Shown: positions 9,110-20,111 of the stretch, piece after piece
Layout: each line of letters opens with the position of its first letter
Numbering within the stretch: position 1 is the stretch's first letter
Assembly: GCA_037102815.1 (NCBI GenBank)
Contig: BTPP01000012.1
Location: 310,001-374,000, forward strand
Direction of reading: 5' to 3'
Source of the DNA: Neurospora intermedia
Taxonomy: Eukaryota > Ascomycota > Sordariomycetes > Sordariales > Sordariaceae
Length of the DNA: 64,000 bases
Program-made: the position numbers and the translations under genes
The notes under the pieces: generated by a model
Database searches by the model: none
Seen by the model: the letters and a program-made list of their open reading frames with translations, nothing else
What the model was told of the DNA's origin: nothing

Positions 9110-11499
9110 ATGGATCCCACGATGGGCAATTCCATGGTCCCCATGGCGGCGCAAATACCAGCACCAGTTGCGCAGCCTATCCCCTTGCCGGTGTTAACGC
9201 GGGATAGCTACAATTCGCAATCATTAGGGCGGTCTTTAAATGGAAATGTCAAGCAGGTACGTGCCTTCCATGACGGGACATGTTGAACCTTTCCGTCGCT
9301 TTCATCCCAAGTCGTCTCCTCGGCAACCAGTGAAGGCTTCAAATGTTGTCGCATTTCTCGTCGCAAGACGTCGCAACTGGCGTCGCTCGAATACCTATAA
9401 GAGTTCAATTTCCACCGCCCCACCAAATCCAAGTCTGCCCTTCCTTCCTGCTTTCGTCGCGCCACAACCGCCATCATGGCTTCCAAGTTGACTACCGAAG
9501 CCGTTCTCGCGATAGCTCCCGCAGAAGCCCCCGAGACTCTGCTAACGACATTCTCACAGGCGCGCGTGCTTATGGTAGGCGCCGGCGGCATCGGCTGCGA
9601 ACTCCTCAAGAACCTCGTCCTTACCGGCTTCGGTGAAGTCCACGTTGTCGATCTCGACACCATCGATCTCTCGAACCTCAATCGCCAGTTTCTCTTCCGT
9701 CACGAACACATCAAAAAGTCCAAGGCTCTAGTAGCTAAGGAAGCCGCGCAAAAGTTCAACCCCGCCGTCAAGATCGTCGCCCACCATGCGAACATCAAAG
9801 ACGCGCAGTTCAACATCGAGTGGTTCAGCAGTTTCAGGATAGTCTTCAACGCGCTCGACAACCTCGAAGCTCGTCGCCACGTCAACAAGATGTGCCTTGC
9901 CGCCGACGTCCCCCTGATCGAAAGTGGAACAACTGGTTTCAACGGCCAGGTACAAGTCATCAAAAAGGGTGTTACAGCCTGCTATGATTGCGCGCCCAAG
10001 GAGACACCAAAATCCTTCCCCGTTTGTACGATCCGCAGCACACCGAGCCAGCCTATTCACTGCATAGTGTGGGGCAAGAGCTACCTGCTCAACGAGATTT
10101 TCGGAGCGAGCGAAGACGAGTCGGCATTCGATCATACTGTTGATGGCGACAACGCGCAAGAGATCGAGGAACTCAAGCGAGAGTCAGCGGCGCTACGAAA
10201 GATCAGGAATTCCGTGGGCACAGAAGAGTTCGCGCAGATGCTGTTCGAGAAGGTGTTCAAGACGGATATTGAGCGTCTGCGCTCGATGGAGGACATGTGG
10301 AAGACGCGCAAGCCACCTGAGCCACTCAACTACAATGACCTTCTCGAAAAGGCCAAGTCGCTAGACAAGGAGAAGGTACTGAAGGATGCTCAAAAGGTGT
10401 GGTCGCTGGAAGAGAACCTCGTCGTCTTCAATGACAGTCTCGAACGTCTCAGCAAGCGGGTCCTGGAGAGCAAGAGCGCCGGTGAAGAATTCATCATTAC
10501 CTTTGACAAGGACGATGAGGATACCCTGGACTTTGTCGCCGCGAGCGCCAACATCCGTTCAGCGGTGTTCGGTATTGACAGAAAGTCAAAGTTCGACATT
10601 AAGCAAATGGCGGGCAACATTATCCCTGCCATTGCGACAACGAACGCCATCGTCGCCGGTCTTTGCGTGCTGGAGGCATTCAAGGTCTTGAAGGGCCATT
10701 ACGAGCAGGCCAAGGAAGTTTTCCTTACGCCATTTGCTAATGCACGTATGTTGGCGTCCGACAAGTCACGGGAGCCTAATCCTGATTGCCCGGTCTGCGG
10801 TGTCTACCAGACGAGAGCTTATGTCGATTTGGAAAAGGCGACGTTGAACGATCTGGTAGAACACTTGATCAAGACGAATCTGGGGTATGGCGAGAAGGAC
10901 TTTGCCATTAGCAATGAAGTCGGCATTTTGTACGACCCAGATGAGACGGATAATTTGGAGAAGAAGCTTTCGGAGCTGGGTATGTCTTTTTGCTACTCAT
11001 ACCACAATGGAAGTTGCTAACATTGTACAGGCATCAAATCCGACTCATTCCTGACCATCACCGACGAAGACGATGAGGAGCCGTTCGTCAACGTCGTCAT
11101 CGCCATTCAAGAAGCGTACGTCCCCATTTTCTCTCCCATGTTCGTAACTAACACCCTCAAAGCAAGGAGCCCCTAGGTGACAAGCCAGTCAAGGGCATTC
11201 TCGACCCAGAGGACGTCAAGATCCCACTCAAGCCCAAGAAGCAGCCGCAGCCCGAGCCAGTGGCTACGCCGATAACTGCCACCAACGGAGCCAGCACATC
11301 CAACGGCCAGAACGGAGGAGTCATCAACCTCGATGGCGACGAGCCAATGACGACACCAGCCAAGACTCTCAAGCGTGGTCACCCCGAAGACGCAGAGGGT
11401 CCATCGGTCAAGAAGATCAAGGCCAATGACAAGGCGGCAGATGACGATATCGTCTTTATCGAGGATAGTGCCGGAGCTATCGTTATTGACGATGACTGA
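9110..11499 (+). CDS. UBA2: SUMO-activating enzyme subunit 2 (UBA2)
   Basis: Four exons (9110-9256, 9560-10979, 11031-11115, 11163-11499) give 662 residues. Exon 1 supplies the conserved first helix (RDSYNSQSLG..VKQ), which joins ARVLMVGAGGIGCELL at the ATP-binding loop. The adenylation domain, the catalytic cysteine (Cys205, in FPVCTIRSTP) and two zinc-binding CxxC pairs (about 190/193 and 459/462) are present. A ubiquitin-fold domain follows. The C-terminal tail has a basic KR..KKIK localisation signal and a hydrophobic-acidic DDDIVFIED plus AIVIDDD, which look like SUMO-interacting motifs. With Aos1 it adenylates SUMO, takes it as a thioester and passes it to Ubc9, mainly in the nucleus. 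A plain open frame starts at 9476, but its first 28 codons lie in intron 1 and lack the conserved helix. Confidence 0.95.
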
Positions 11500-11655
11500 T
11501 TGTCTTTGCACGTCAAACTCCCTTGCCGTGTCTTGCGCGCGGTTCATTATTGCTATCGTAGGCCGTAGTTACGATCGGTGTATACTATGATTACCACATG
11601 GCTTGCTATCCTTGCTATACTAGCCACAGATACCCACGGGAAGCAGTGTGTCGTT

Positions 11656-13468
11656 TTAGACGGCACTTAACCCTCCATCAAGATTTAGTACGCAGTTGTT
11701 TGCATACGGGTTCTTGATAAGGAAGAGGGCGGCGTCGGCGACTTCATCTGTTGTTCCGAAGCGGCCTAGGGGAATTTGTTGGAGGATGGAAGGGTTTTTG
11801 AGACCTAGACGAGATGAAGAGATGTCAGTTGGGTCCTTTCTGCGATGGAGATTCTGAATGACTGATAATCAACTGAGATGATCTAACCTCCTTGAGGCAT
11901 TTGCGATTTTCTAAGCTTGGGCGTAAGGGACTACTGGGGAACAAAATGGATTGAAGATCAAGGGGCATAAACGATGATGATTGTGTAGATTCTTGTTTAG
12001 AAGATTTCTGATTCATGATGAGGATTTCTCCTTTGATCTCATTGTCGGTTCTACTGCTTCTTGTAGGACTTTGAAGCAATGGAGGATGGATCGGTGTGTA
12101 TTTGAAGAGCGGATTGAAGGCCTCTCCTGTTTTTTTCTTCCTGGTGTCTGGCTTGGAATGGATCCAAGGATGGCCTGCCATTTCTCATCACAGAGAGTAT
12201 TTGCCAGCTGTATCCAACGTTCCTTGCAGATAGAGCGACATCCCAATTTGAAAGATTCCAAAAAGTGTTTGTACAAGATCATTCGTTGTGTTTGCTCGAT
12301 TCACGGTTATGGTACGAATGGAATGGGATATCATTGCTTGATGGGAGCAAGAAAGGAAAAAGAGAAAGAAGCAAAAAGAAAAGGCAGATGGACTCACCAG
12401 TAGTCATGTCCGTCTCGATATACCCAGGCAGAACGGCGTTGACTCGTATCCCGGATCTACCGTACTCGTGTGCTAGGGAGGTTGTTAAGCCTGTTTGGTG
12501 TTGTCTGTGTCAGCCAGTGTTGCTCATCCTTTTTCATGGTCTCTGTCGCTTTGATGTCCTTCCCCTTCCCTCTTGCCTTTTGATGTCTGCCCATCCACCC
12601 TCTTAATCCATACACCCTTCCTGGTCCTCGTCCTTGGCCTATTCCAGCTCTAACCAACCATCTATAACCATTTCCGTCGCTTTTTCACCTCTCTATTCCC
12701 ATCTTCATTCAACCACCCGCCGTCTTCCTCCCGTCTCGTCTCGTCCACCATGAGGCCATCAACCAGATCAGAAGGGAAACAGGAATGACAGAACTTACCA
12801 ATAACCCCCGCCTTCGCAGCCGCATAAACACTCGTCCCAATCACCCCCTTTTGCGCCAGTAGACTTGCCACATTGACAATCACCCCGCGTTCTTGCACCC
12901 CTTCTTTTATCCTTTCTTGTACCCCTTGTACTTTTTCTTCTTGTACTTTTTCCTCTTGTTCTACTCCCCTTGTAGATGTAGCCGTAGATGTAGCCGTAGA
13001 CATAGATGTAGAGGTACTAGAGGTACTCCGATTCCTAAGCATCGCCCTCCCCACAAACTTACACCCCAACACAGTCCCCCGCAAATTCGTATCCAACAAC
13101 TCCTCCACTTCCTCGATAGGAGTCTTCATTAATGGACTCCGCTGCGTGATGCCTGCGCAGTTGATGAGGATGTCTATCCTTTTGCTGTCACCATCACCAG
13201 TATAACTGTTTAGAAGTGATTGCCAGGATGAAGCGCTAGTGACGTTTAGAGGGTGGTAGGATACCTCTACCCTCTTTGTGTCTGATGGTTGGGCTGGGGA
13301 TGATGGTTGAGATAAAATGAGGGATTGGCAGGCGCGTTGAAGCGTCGATTCGGTCCGCCCCAATAGCGTCACGGAGCAGCCTTCGAGGTAGAGACGGCGG
13401 GCGATGGCGAGACCGATGCCGGAGCCGCCGCCGGTTATGAGGGCTTGTTTGTGTAGGAGGGAGCGCAT
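11656..13468 (-). CDS. Short-chain dehydrogenase/reductase, FabG/CBR4-like 3-oxoacyl reductase
   Basis: Three minus-strand exons (13468-12799, 12490-12398, 11804-11656) give 303 residues with frame kept. Motifs are TGGGSGIG (cofactor loop, residues 12-19), NCAG (103-106), Ser202, and Tyr215xxxLys219 (VYAAAK). The later exons supply [14 protein letters not shown] and, at the end, the substrate-loop and LNLDGGL strand typical of FabG. The family reduces 3-oxoacyl groups with NADPH; a mitochondrial fatty-acid role is possible but no clear targeting peptide is seen. A repeat-coded insert of about 49 residues (147-195) sits just before the strand leading to the catalytic serine. Intron 2 is long (593 bases). 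The 3' end faces that of UBA2, 156 bases away. Confidence 0.88.
12884..13030 (-). repeat. In-frame low-complexity repeat inside the reductase gene
   Basis: Imperfect short repeats encode [16 protein letters not shown] followed by [10 protein letters not shown] and VQER units. Both repeat types keep the reading frame. The block lies where related reductases have a short loop, so it looks like a lineage-specific expansion of microsatellite origin. Confidence 0.75.
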
Positions 13469-14297
13469 TTTGTGTATGGAGAGTTGGTCTGGGGAAGTGG
13501 GTGTTGGGAGTTACGAGCTAAGTAATGGCTAGTCTGGTGAGATGATGTCGTGAGCGGTGATGGTAATGGTCCAAATAACTGGTCTAGTGGTGTGTGTGTG
13601 GTCGCGATGTCTTGGTGATGGTGCAATTGGTTCTCGTAAAAGCCATGAGCACGAACTTGGGTTGGTGTCGTCAGTGAGTTCCCTATCGGTAGCAATAAAG
13701 TGGAGATGCCGCAAAAGCACCGTCTTGGCGATCACTCGTCGGTCACCCACACGGTCGTTATCACGGTCGATGACGGACCAAACGCACTGACCACGATCCA
13801 CTCCCGTCCGTCTCCCGCGCAACGTGGTTGCTGACCCGAAGCCAGCCCCGTTCCCGTTCCAGGCCCCACTCCCTCCGGAGACCCTAACCCTGTTTTTTTT
13901 GCCTACCGTCCGGGTTCCACGATGCCCACGGTGTCCTTCCGCCCACCACTCACCATTATTCCCGTTCGGGACCTACCGGGGGCTCCAAACCCTGACCGGG
14001 ATGTGCATGACGGCTTCCCTCGTCGTAACGAAGTGACCGAAGCCCCGTACGGTAGGTGAGTAATTCCCGTATGTAACTCTCGTAACGAGCTCCTTGTGGA
14101 TATTTCAGTAAGATCCTCTATTCTCCGTTACCGGCCGGCACCTCTTCCGGGTCAAATTGTTCTCCTTCTCTTTTTTTGGTCCCGGTTTCGCTTTTTGGGG
14201 AAGTTTCAGCTGTCAGTCTGTCTGTCTGTCTTTTGCAACTGACAATTGCAGCAGACCTCGATTTTGTACAGGCGTCAGGCGTACATATAGACGATGC

Positions 14298-14370
14298 CAT
14301 GCTATGCTATGCTATGCTATGCTATGCTATGCTATACTATGCTATGCTATGCGATGTATGCTATGCTATG
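14298..14370. repeat. ATGCT pentanucleotide microsatellite
   Basis: About fourteen tandem copies of the ATGCT unit, with a few single-base interruptions towards the right end. It lies in non-coding DNA. Confidence 0.9.
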
Positions 14371-16655
14371 CGAGGGATGCGGGCTTCACCGCTTAGCTTG
14401 GCTTTTGCTTCTGCTTCTGCCGCATGCCTATCGCACGCAAACCCGTAGCTCGCTTATCAGCTGTCGTCGGTTGGTGTTGATGGCCGGTTTTGAGTATCGG
14501 TAAATAATACACACGTTCAAGGATACCGCCAACCGCCGTTCCGTGTACATGTACGGTAGAGGTTCGTACGCCTCGGCTCCGGCACTAGTCATATATGATG
14601 CATCGCCGGTCTCTCCGTCCGTCCGTCCGCCCGTCCGGGTCGGCTATCGCTTACCATGGCAGTTTCCTGCTGAAACCTTCCATGAGCCGTGAGTCAACCA
14701 GTCAGACTGCCCCAAAATATTATCAATCGCATTACTCAATCAACAAGCTTGTGATTGTGAAAGTTACATACGAAACATTCAATGCTTGAACGAAACCCCT
14801 CTTGATTGCTTGCTTGCTTGCTTGCTTACTTGCGAAGAAGGAAGGGACCTGGGACCTGAGTGGCCCTCACCAATGCCACGTCGACTGCACATCGCGTTCC
14901 ATCGCTTGCCTTATTAAGCTGCAGTGCTAGACTACCTAGTATAGACCTGCGCAAGCTTCGTACACTAACAACTTGACGCAGGACAGGTAGTAATCACTGC
15001 AGGGACATGGAGCATGCGTCCGGTTTCCCTTTCCGTACCATTTTCTTTTCACTTGGGATTTTGCGAGTGGTCATTTTGGCTGCCATGTCGTCCCATTTAT
15101 GCTGGGGCTTTAATTTATTGTATGCAAAGCTTGCTGCTGCTGTTGCTGCTGTTGCTTGCTTGTTTAGGTACACTGCGACAGTGAGTGAGTGAGTCAGTCA
15201 AGGTCGCGGGTATACATGACTGATATATAACATACTTTTATTACAGTTCCAGCTTGAGACTAACACAACCGTGTCAACCTGCAAATGGGGAACCGCCTGA
15301 AGAACATTTTCAAAACCTCGTTCTCCCTGAACCGTGCCCCCGCCCGAGCTTCACTGAGGACGATCAGGTTGTAATGATCCTTGTGTCACTCACTGTTACT
15401 GGGTTACGGACTTGACTGTGTCTAAGTGGAATATCATATATCAGACCCCGAAATGTCGGTATCTTTCCGGTTTCATTTCAATATTTTTTTTTTTCTCCTT
15501 TTGGCGATGCTTTCTGCACTTTGGAGGTGAAATCAACAGCTAAACTACAGTCCATGCCACTGATCCGAACTGTTATTTCCACGATTCGGTACCGACGATG
15601 GAGTTGATGGAGTTTCTCAACGTCAATGGACGTCAGCATCAGCCCGTCCCGTCCCGTCTGGTCCCGTACCGATGTCAAAAACTCTCTTGGGTCCGAAGCG
15701 TCCTGTCTTTACTACTACGATTCAAGAAATGTTCCTAGCTTGAGGAACCTTCTAGCCAAATCAGATGAAGTTGTTGATAGGGCGACCGGAACCCCATTAG
15801 TACCAGATTGGAACTCATATTACTTTTATGTATAGGAGAATTGGGCTCCATGCTAGGTTTACAGACATACAACAAACGTCCCACATCCCACACCAACATC
15901 ACCAAATTCACCAGTCAATCCTTTCACCCCAAATACTGAAACCCGATCTTGATCTATCTACCTATCAACATCGTGGCCCCGTCCATCCATCCAGCCCGAT
16001 CCAGTACAGACAGACCTCCAACGGATCGAGATCAGTCTGTTCCAGTTTCAGATCTATTTTGAAGAATATTCAAATCAGACCTCGTCTCGTCTCGCCTGCA
16101 TATGTATGCCTTACCTCGCCTTGCCTCGCCTTACCTTACCTCGCCTTACCTTACCTTGCCTTATCAACATGCACCTGCTTCCCGAAACAGAAGGGGGAAC
16201 TTGCGGTAATAACATCTCAGCTTTACTTTATTTGGTGCTCTGCTTGAAACAGTTATTGGGCTGCTTGCTTGCTTGCTTGCTGACTGTATGTGATTTGAAG
16301 GCTGAGGCTTATCAAGAGTCAACAACACTCAAAGTGATAATAAAGAGGGAGAGAACTGAATGATGAATGATGATGAATGGATGGATATGTGGTACTTGTG
16401 GTACTGTACTTATTGTACGGTTGGTTACCACCTGAACGAAAGTAATTTGATTAAAAAAAAAAAAAAAAAAAACAGACTTTCCATAACAACATTTCAATTA
16501 TCATGTACAAGTCCTCTGGCCTCAACTCCATCGTCTTCCAATCATATATATATATCGGGAAACTACACTAGGTAATGTGGCAGAGAGGACTGAGCTAGCA
16601 ACCGTAGTGGGAAAATCTGTTTCCAGACATGCGTTGTGGTTGTTGGACAATAACC

Positions 16656-17123
16656 ACAATCAATGTTTAAAAAACAATGCATGTTTTTACAGGGGGTAGG
16701 TGCTGTAATACAGTGTCCTTGGTTTTGGAGCCGGGTTGGGTCCGAACTTCGAAATTTTTCAAAGTCTCAAAGTCCAACCTTCCTTCCTCTTCCCCCCTTT
16801 TTTCGCGACCTTTATTAGCGGAAAGAACCAAGCGTTCTTCTAGAAATAACCAATTGGCTCAGTGGCCAAGTGGTCAATGAAGTAGTTCTTCATTTTCATT
16901 CCTGGTCGTGACCTTTGTTCGATTCCTGTTTGTGACCAACTTTTTGTGAAGCTATTCCGGAAGATTATCCAAAATTCCAAATGCCCAGCCGACACCGGCC
17001 TTTACCTTAGTACCTCTAAGAAGCTACTATCAAAGACCAGTAAAGTATAGAAGGTTATACCCTATACTTTTGACTTCCTAGGCGCTTGAGAAACAATTAA
17101 TGTTTGAGAGACAATCAATGTTT
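16656..17123. repeat. Direct repeats of ACAATCAATGTTT
   Basis: The 13-base word occurs at 16656-16668 and again at 17111-17123. A one-base variant (acaattaatgttt) lies at 17093-17105, giving an 18-base local period. The outer copies bracket about 440 bases that include the tRNA-like segment. They could be ends of a small inserted element or chance AT-rich repeats. Confidence 0.4.
16848..16935 (+). repeat. tRNA-like (Pol III promoter-like) segment, possible SINE or tRNA relic
   Basis: A perfect A-box-like TGGCTCAGTGG (16855-16865) is followed 51 bases later by a B-box-like GTTCGATTC (16917-16925), the spacing of a tRNA with a long variable part. The anticodon and T arms do not fold well, so a working tRNA is unlikely. 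Confidence 0.35.
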
Positions 17124-20111
17124 GGAAAACAGTTCTTGTTTTCTTTACACGTATTGTCTGCTAGCCAATGCTTGTTCAGAGCCCGGGTTTCCCGCTTTGG
17201 AAAGTAGCCGCATCGCCAGCTAGACCACTATGAAACGACCCCCTTCGATTTGATGATTCCCGAAATATACATACGCCCACTCGCCCACTCGCCCACTCGC
17301 CCACTTCGCCCACGATGATACCTCATGATAAAGACATGATACCTCTACATACCTCTACCGATAACGACCTATGATGCAATGCCCCCCCTCCCCTCCCGTT
17401 GTTTCGTTCCTTCCCAAACGGAAGCCAAGAAGCTAGGTAAGAAACTAGGTAATTAGATGAAACGTAGATCAGATGAGATAACTTGATAACAGGCCCTAAC
17501 GAAGCAACCTGTAACCTACCATACGTACCACAACGTGGAAGAAACGATGCCAACCTAAAAATGGATGGATGAATGAATGGATGGCGGGATGGCAGGTGTC
17601 AAGATCGTCACAGTCGTCGTAATCCAGGGCATCCATGATCCCCCACGTCGACGGGAGGAGCCAGTTCGCTATTTGAGGACGGATAAATCGTTATCATCCC
17701 GCCGCCGCCGTTCTCGGCTGCGGCCCGATGTATGTACTGCATCTGCCTCTGGATTTGCATCTAGATCTGGATTGCAGCAAGGTGTTGTTTCATGTTCTGT
17801 TTCTCACTGCAGTGGGTGGTTGAGGATTATGGTACAGGCTAAGAGCTTGGCAGCAAGGTAAAGAATAAGGGTTAAGGGACCTGCCTATCAAATGCAATTT
17901 CGAGACATGGGGGATTTTGTAGGGAGCATCTAGATAGTTTATATTTGGTCTGGATACGTTGAGTGCGAGTTTGAGCTTGAGTCTTGATGTAGATGTCTGG
18001 ATGTGGTAGGAGGATGGGTGTGATAGGATGAAGTAACAAAATGGAAGAAGGGGAAGAAAACATTTAGGAAACTATCACCTGTCCTGGTTTCATCTCTGTT
18101 ACACTGTGACTCTTTTTCTCTTCTTCCTTTCGCTCAACACCATTACTTTCCCCACCTTCCTTGCCGTTACTCTTCCGTACATATTTATAATTGGATTTGT
18201 ATCAGTGTACTTACAAACTGTTGGACAACCATGTACAGTTGTCGTCGGGCCACTCCTGCCTGTGTTGACACATCGCCACGAGGCCCGGCTCAGTTCCCCG
18301 TTATCAAACCCACCAGGGTATCTAAACCTTGATTACCTAAGGTACGGTACGGTACGTATCGCGTATTCTTCCTTCCTTCCTTGCTTCATCCGTTCCTTCT
18401 TTACTTCATTCCTTCCAGTGCTGCAGTTCTGCAGTGCCCTTCAGTGCTTGAGTTCCGTTGTTGGTTCCATTGCGCTTCCTTCATCTCAATGGTGACCTGA
18501 GTGGTGATCCGAGTAGTGTACACGCAGTGATCTGAATAAGTAAGCCACATCATTCCCTCCAACCAACCGGGCAACTCCCGTCGAGCCCAGAAAGGAGCCC
18601 GGCAAGGAGCCCAGCTACCCACCCGATCAACCTACTGCGTAAAGACGGGAGCCACTGAAGAAAGGCAGCCTGGCCTACCCCAGCCCAGGGCAGACAGCAA
18701 CTGAGTTGTCCTGTCCCTGTTCCCCATTATTCCGAATATCGCCGTTTCAGATCCCATCATGATAAGCTTCCCAACGTCCTACCCTACCCGATTCGTCCAG
18801 CGTTCAGTGTCCAATACCCAATCGCCCGCCAGTATCCAATGTGACATGTGTCTCTCTGGTCGTTATCCGTCCCTTGCATTGATATCCATACCATACCTAA
18901 CAACCCACCCAAAAATTGTGGGAAATGGTGACATCCCATGGATGCCACGCCACGTGTCGGTCGATTGGTCGGTCCATTGGTCGGTCGGTTGTCCAGTTGT
19001 TGAAATTCCTCCCTGTCGTAACGGTACATAGGTATGTACGGTCGTACCCTGAATTGGTCTCGCTCGCCACTGACCGGATCCATTCCACACCAATCAATAT
19101 ACGTTTCAAAAGACGCGCGCGCCCCGTAAGGCTTGGTCTTGTTCCTTCCCGCATTTCTTGCCTTGCCCTGTCCTATCCTGCCCTGCTTGTTGCATTTGTG
19201 TGTGTGCGTGTGTGGATCGTTCGATGTCGTGGTCGTCAAGATAAGATTTCGTCCCCTCTGTCAGGTCAGTTTTCGATCGTTTGTTTCATTTGTTTGTGAT
19301 GGTCGTTTCTTGTTCTCTGTGTCCTTTGTAAGTTTGGATACCATCTGTCACGAGTATCACATCTTTGGTGTCGAACAATTTCGTTTCCGCTTGTGTCTGC
19401 TTTGACCTAGAGATGAGTCTGCAATGTAATGACCAGAGGTGCCAAACCCTGACCATATGTAGGTAACCAACGGAGATGCCAACCTCCCTCCTGTAACTGC
19501 AGCGCTGACGTGAAATGAAAGGGTTGCCAAACCCTATTGTCATGAAACCAACGCTGAAATGCAATGAACATAGCAGAGGTGCCACCCTCAAGCTGAGATC
19601 CCCTACTGACGAAAAGCCTCCGCCCCTACGTGATAAAGATACGTTCGCTACCCCAGAAGGGGGTAGAAAAAAAAGACAAGACAATGCGTGTGTGTGCGTG
19701 TGCAAAAAGGCCTCTGATTGGAAAGGCCCCATCTATACTTTGAATGTTCTCTTCGTAGTCGGTATTTGCACAAAATAAGGTTATTCTGGTCGCTTTCCTC
19801 CCGCCTCCGTAACTCTGACCAGTGACCAATGCCTTCTCCCCCTCAAACGGGATGGGCTCATGATGTAAACAATTCATACAATGCTTTGCTCCTCCATGCT
19901 AATAAAGTAAAACCGCGAGTTGATGCTGTTCCCTTTGCCCTTGCCGTGCTGTTCCCATGCTAACGTCTCCTTTACTGTTGGTGATGGTAATGATGATGAT
20001 GTATAAAAAAAGGAGTAAAATATAGACGAAGAAGAAGAAAAAAGAATAGCAAAGAAAGCCAGAGAAAATAAACCAATGCATTCTGGCACAGCTGCACTAA
20101 AGTAACAAAGC

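Larger units (their letters stand above)
13469..20111. other. Long intergenic region with microsatellites and tRNA-like fragments
   Basis: 6.6 kb between the reductase start and the kinase stop. I find no convincing coding gene; the open frames are short and of repeat or low-complexity composition. It contains an ATGCT microsatellite (14298-14370), a CTTG run (about 14802-14828), TTACC/TCGCC-type repeats (about 16105-16165), a 20-base A run (16452-16471), a CCCACTCG repeat (about 17276-17303) and tRNA-like segments (16848-17240). The left end should hold the reductase promoter and the right end the kinase 3' UTR. Confidence 0.5.

Noticed and set aside
9476-9559. UBA2 starting at the ATG at 9476
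   Set aside because: Those 28 codons lack the conserved first helix and lie within an intron with good donor and acceptor sites; the upstream exon supplies the helix in frame.
17182-17240. tRNA-Gly gene on the minus strand
   Set aside because: The A-box and a TTTCCAA loop are present, but the anticodon stem does not pair and the B-box is poor.
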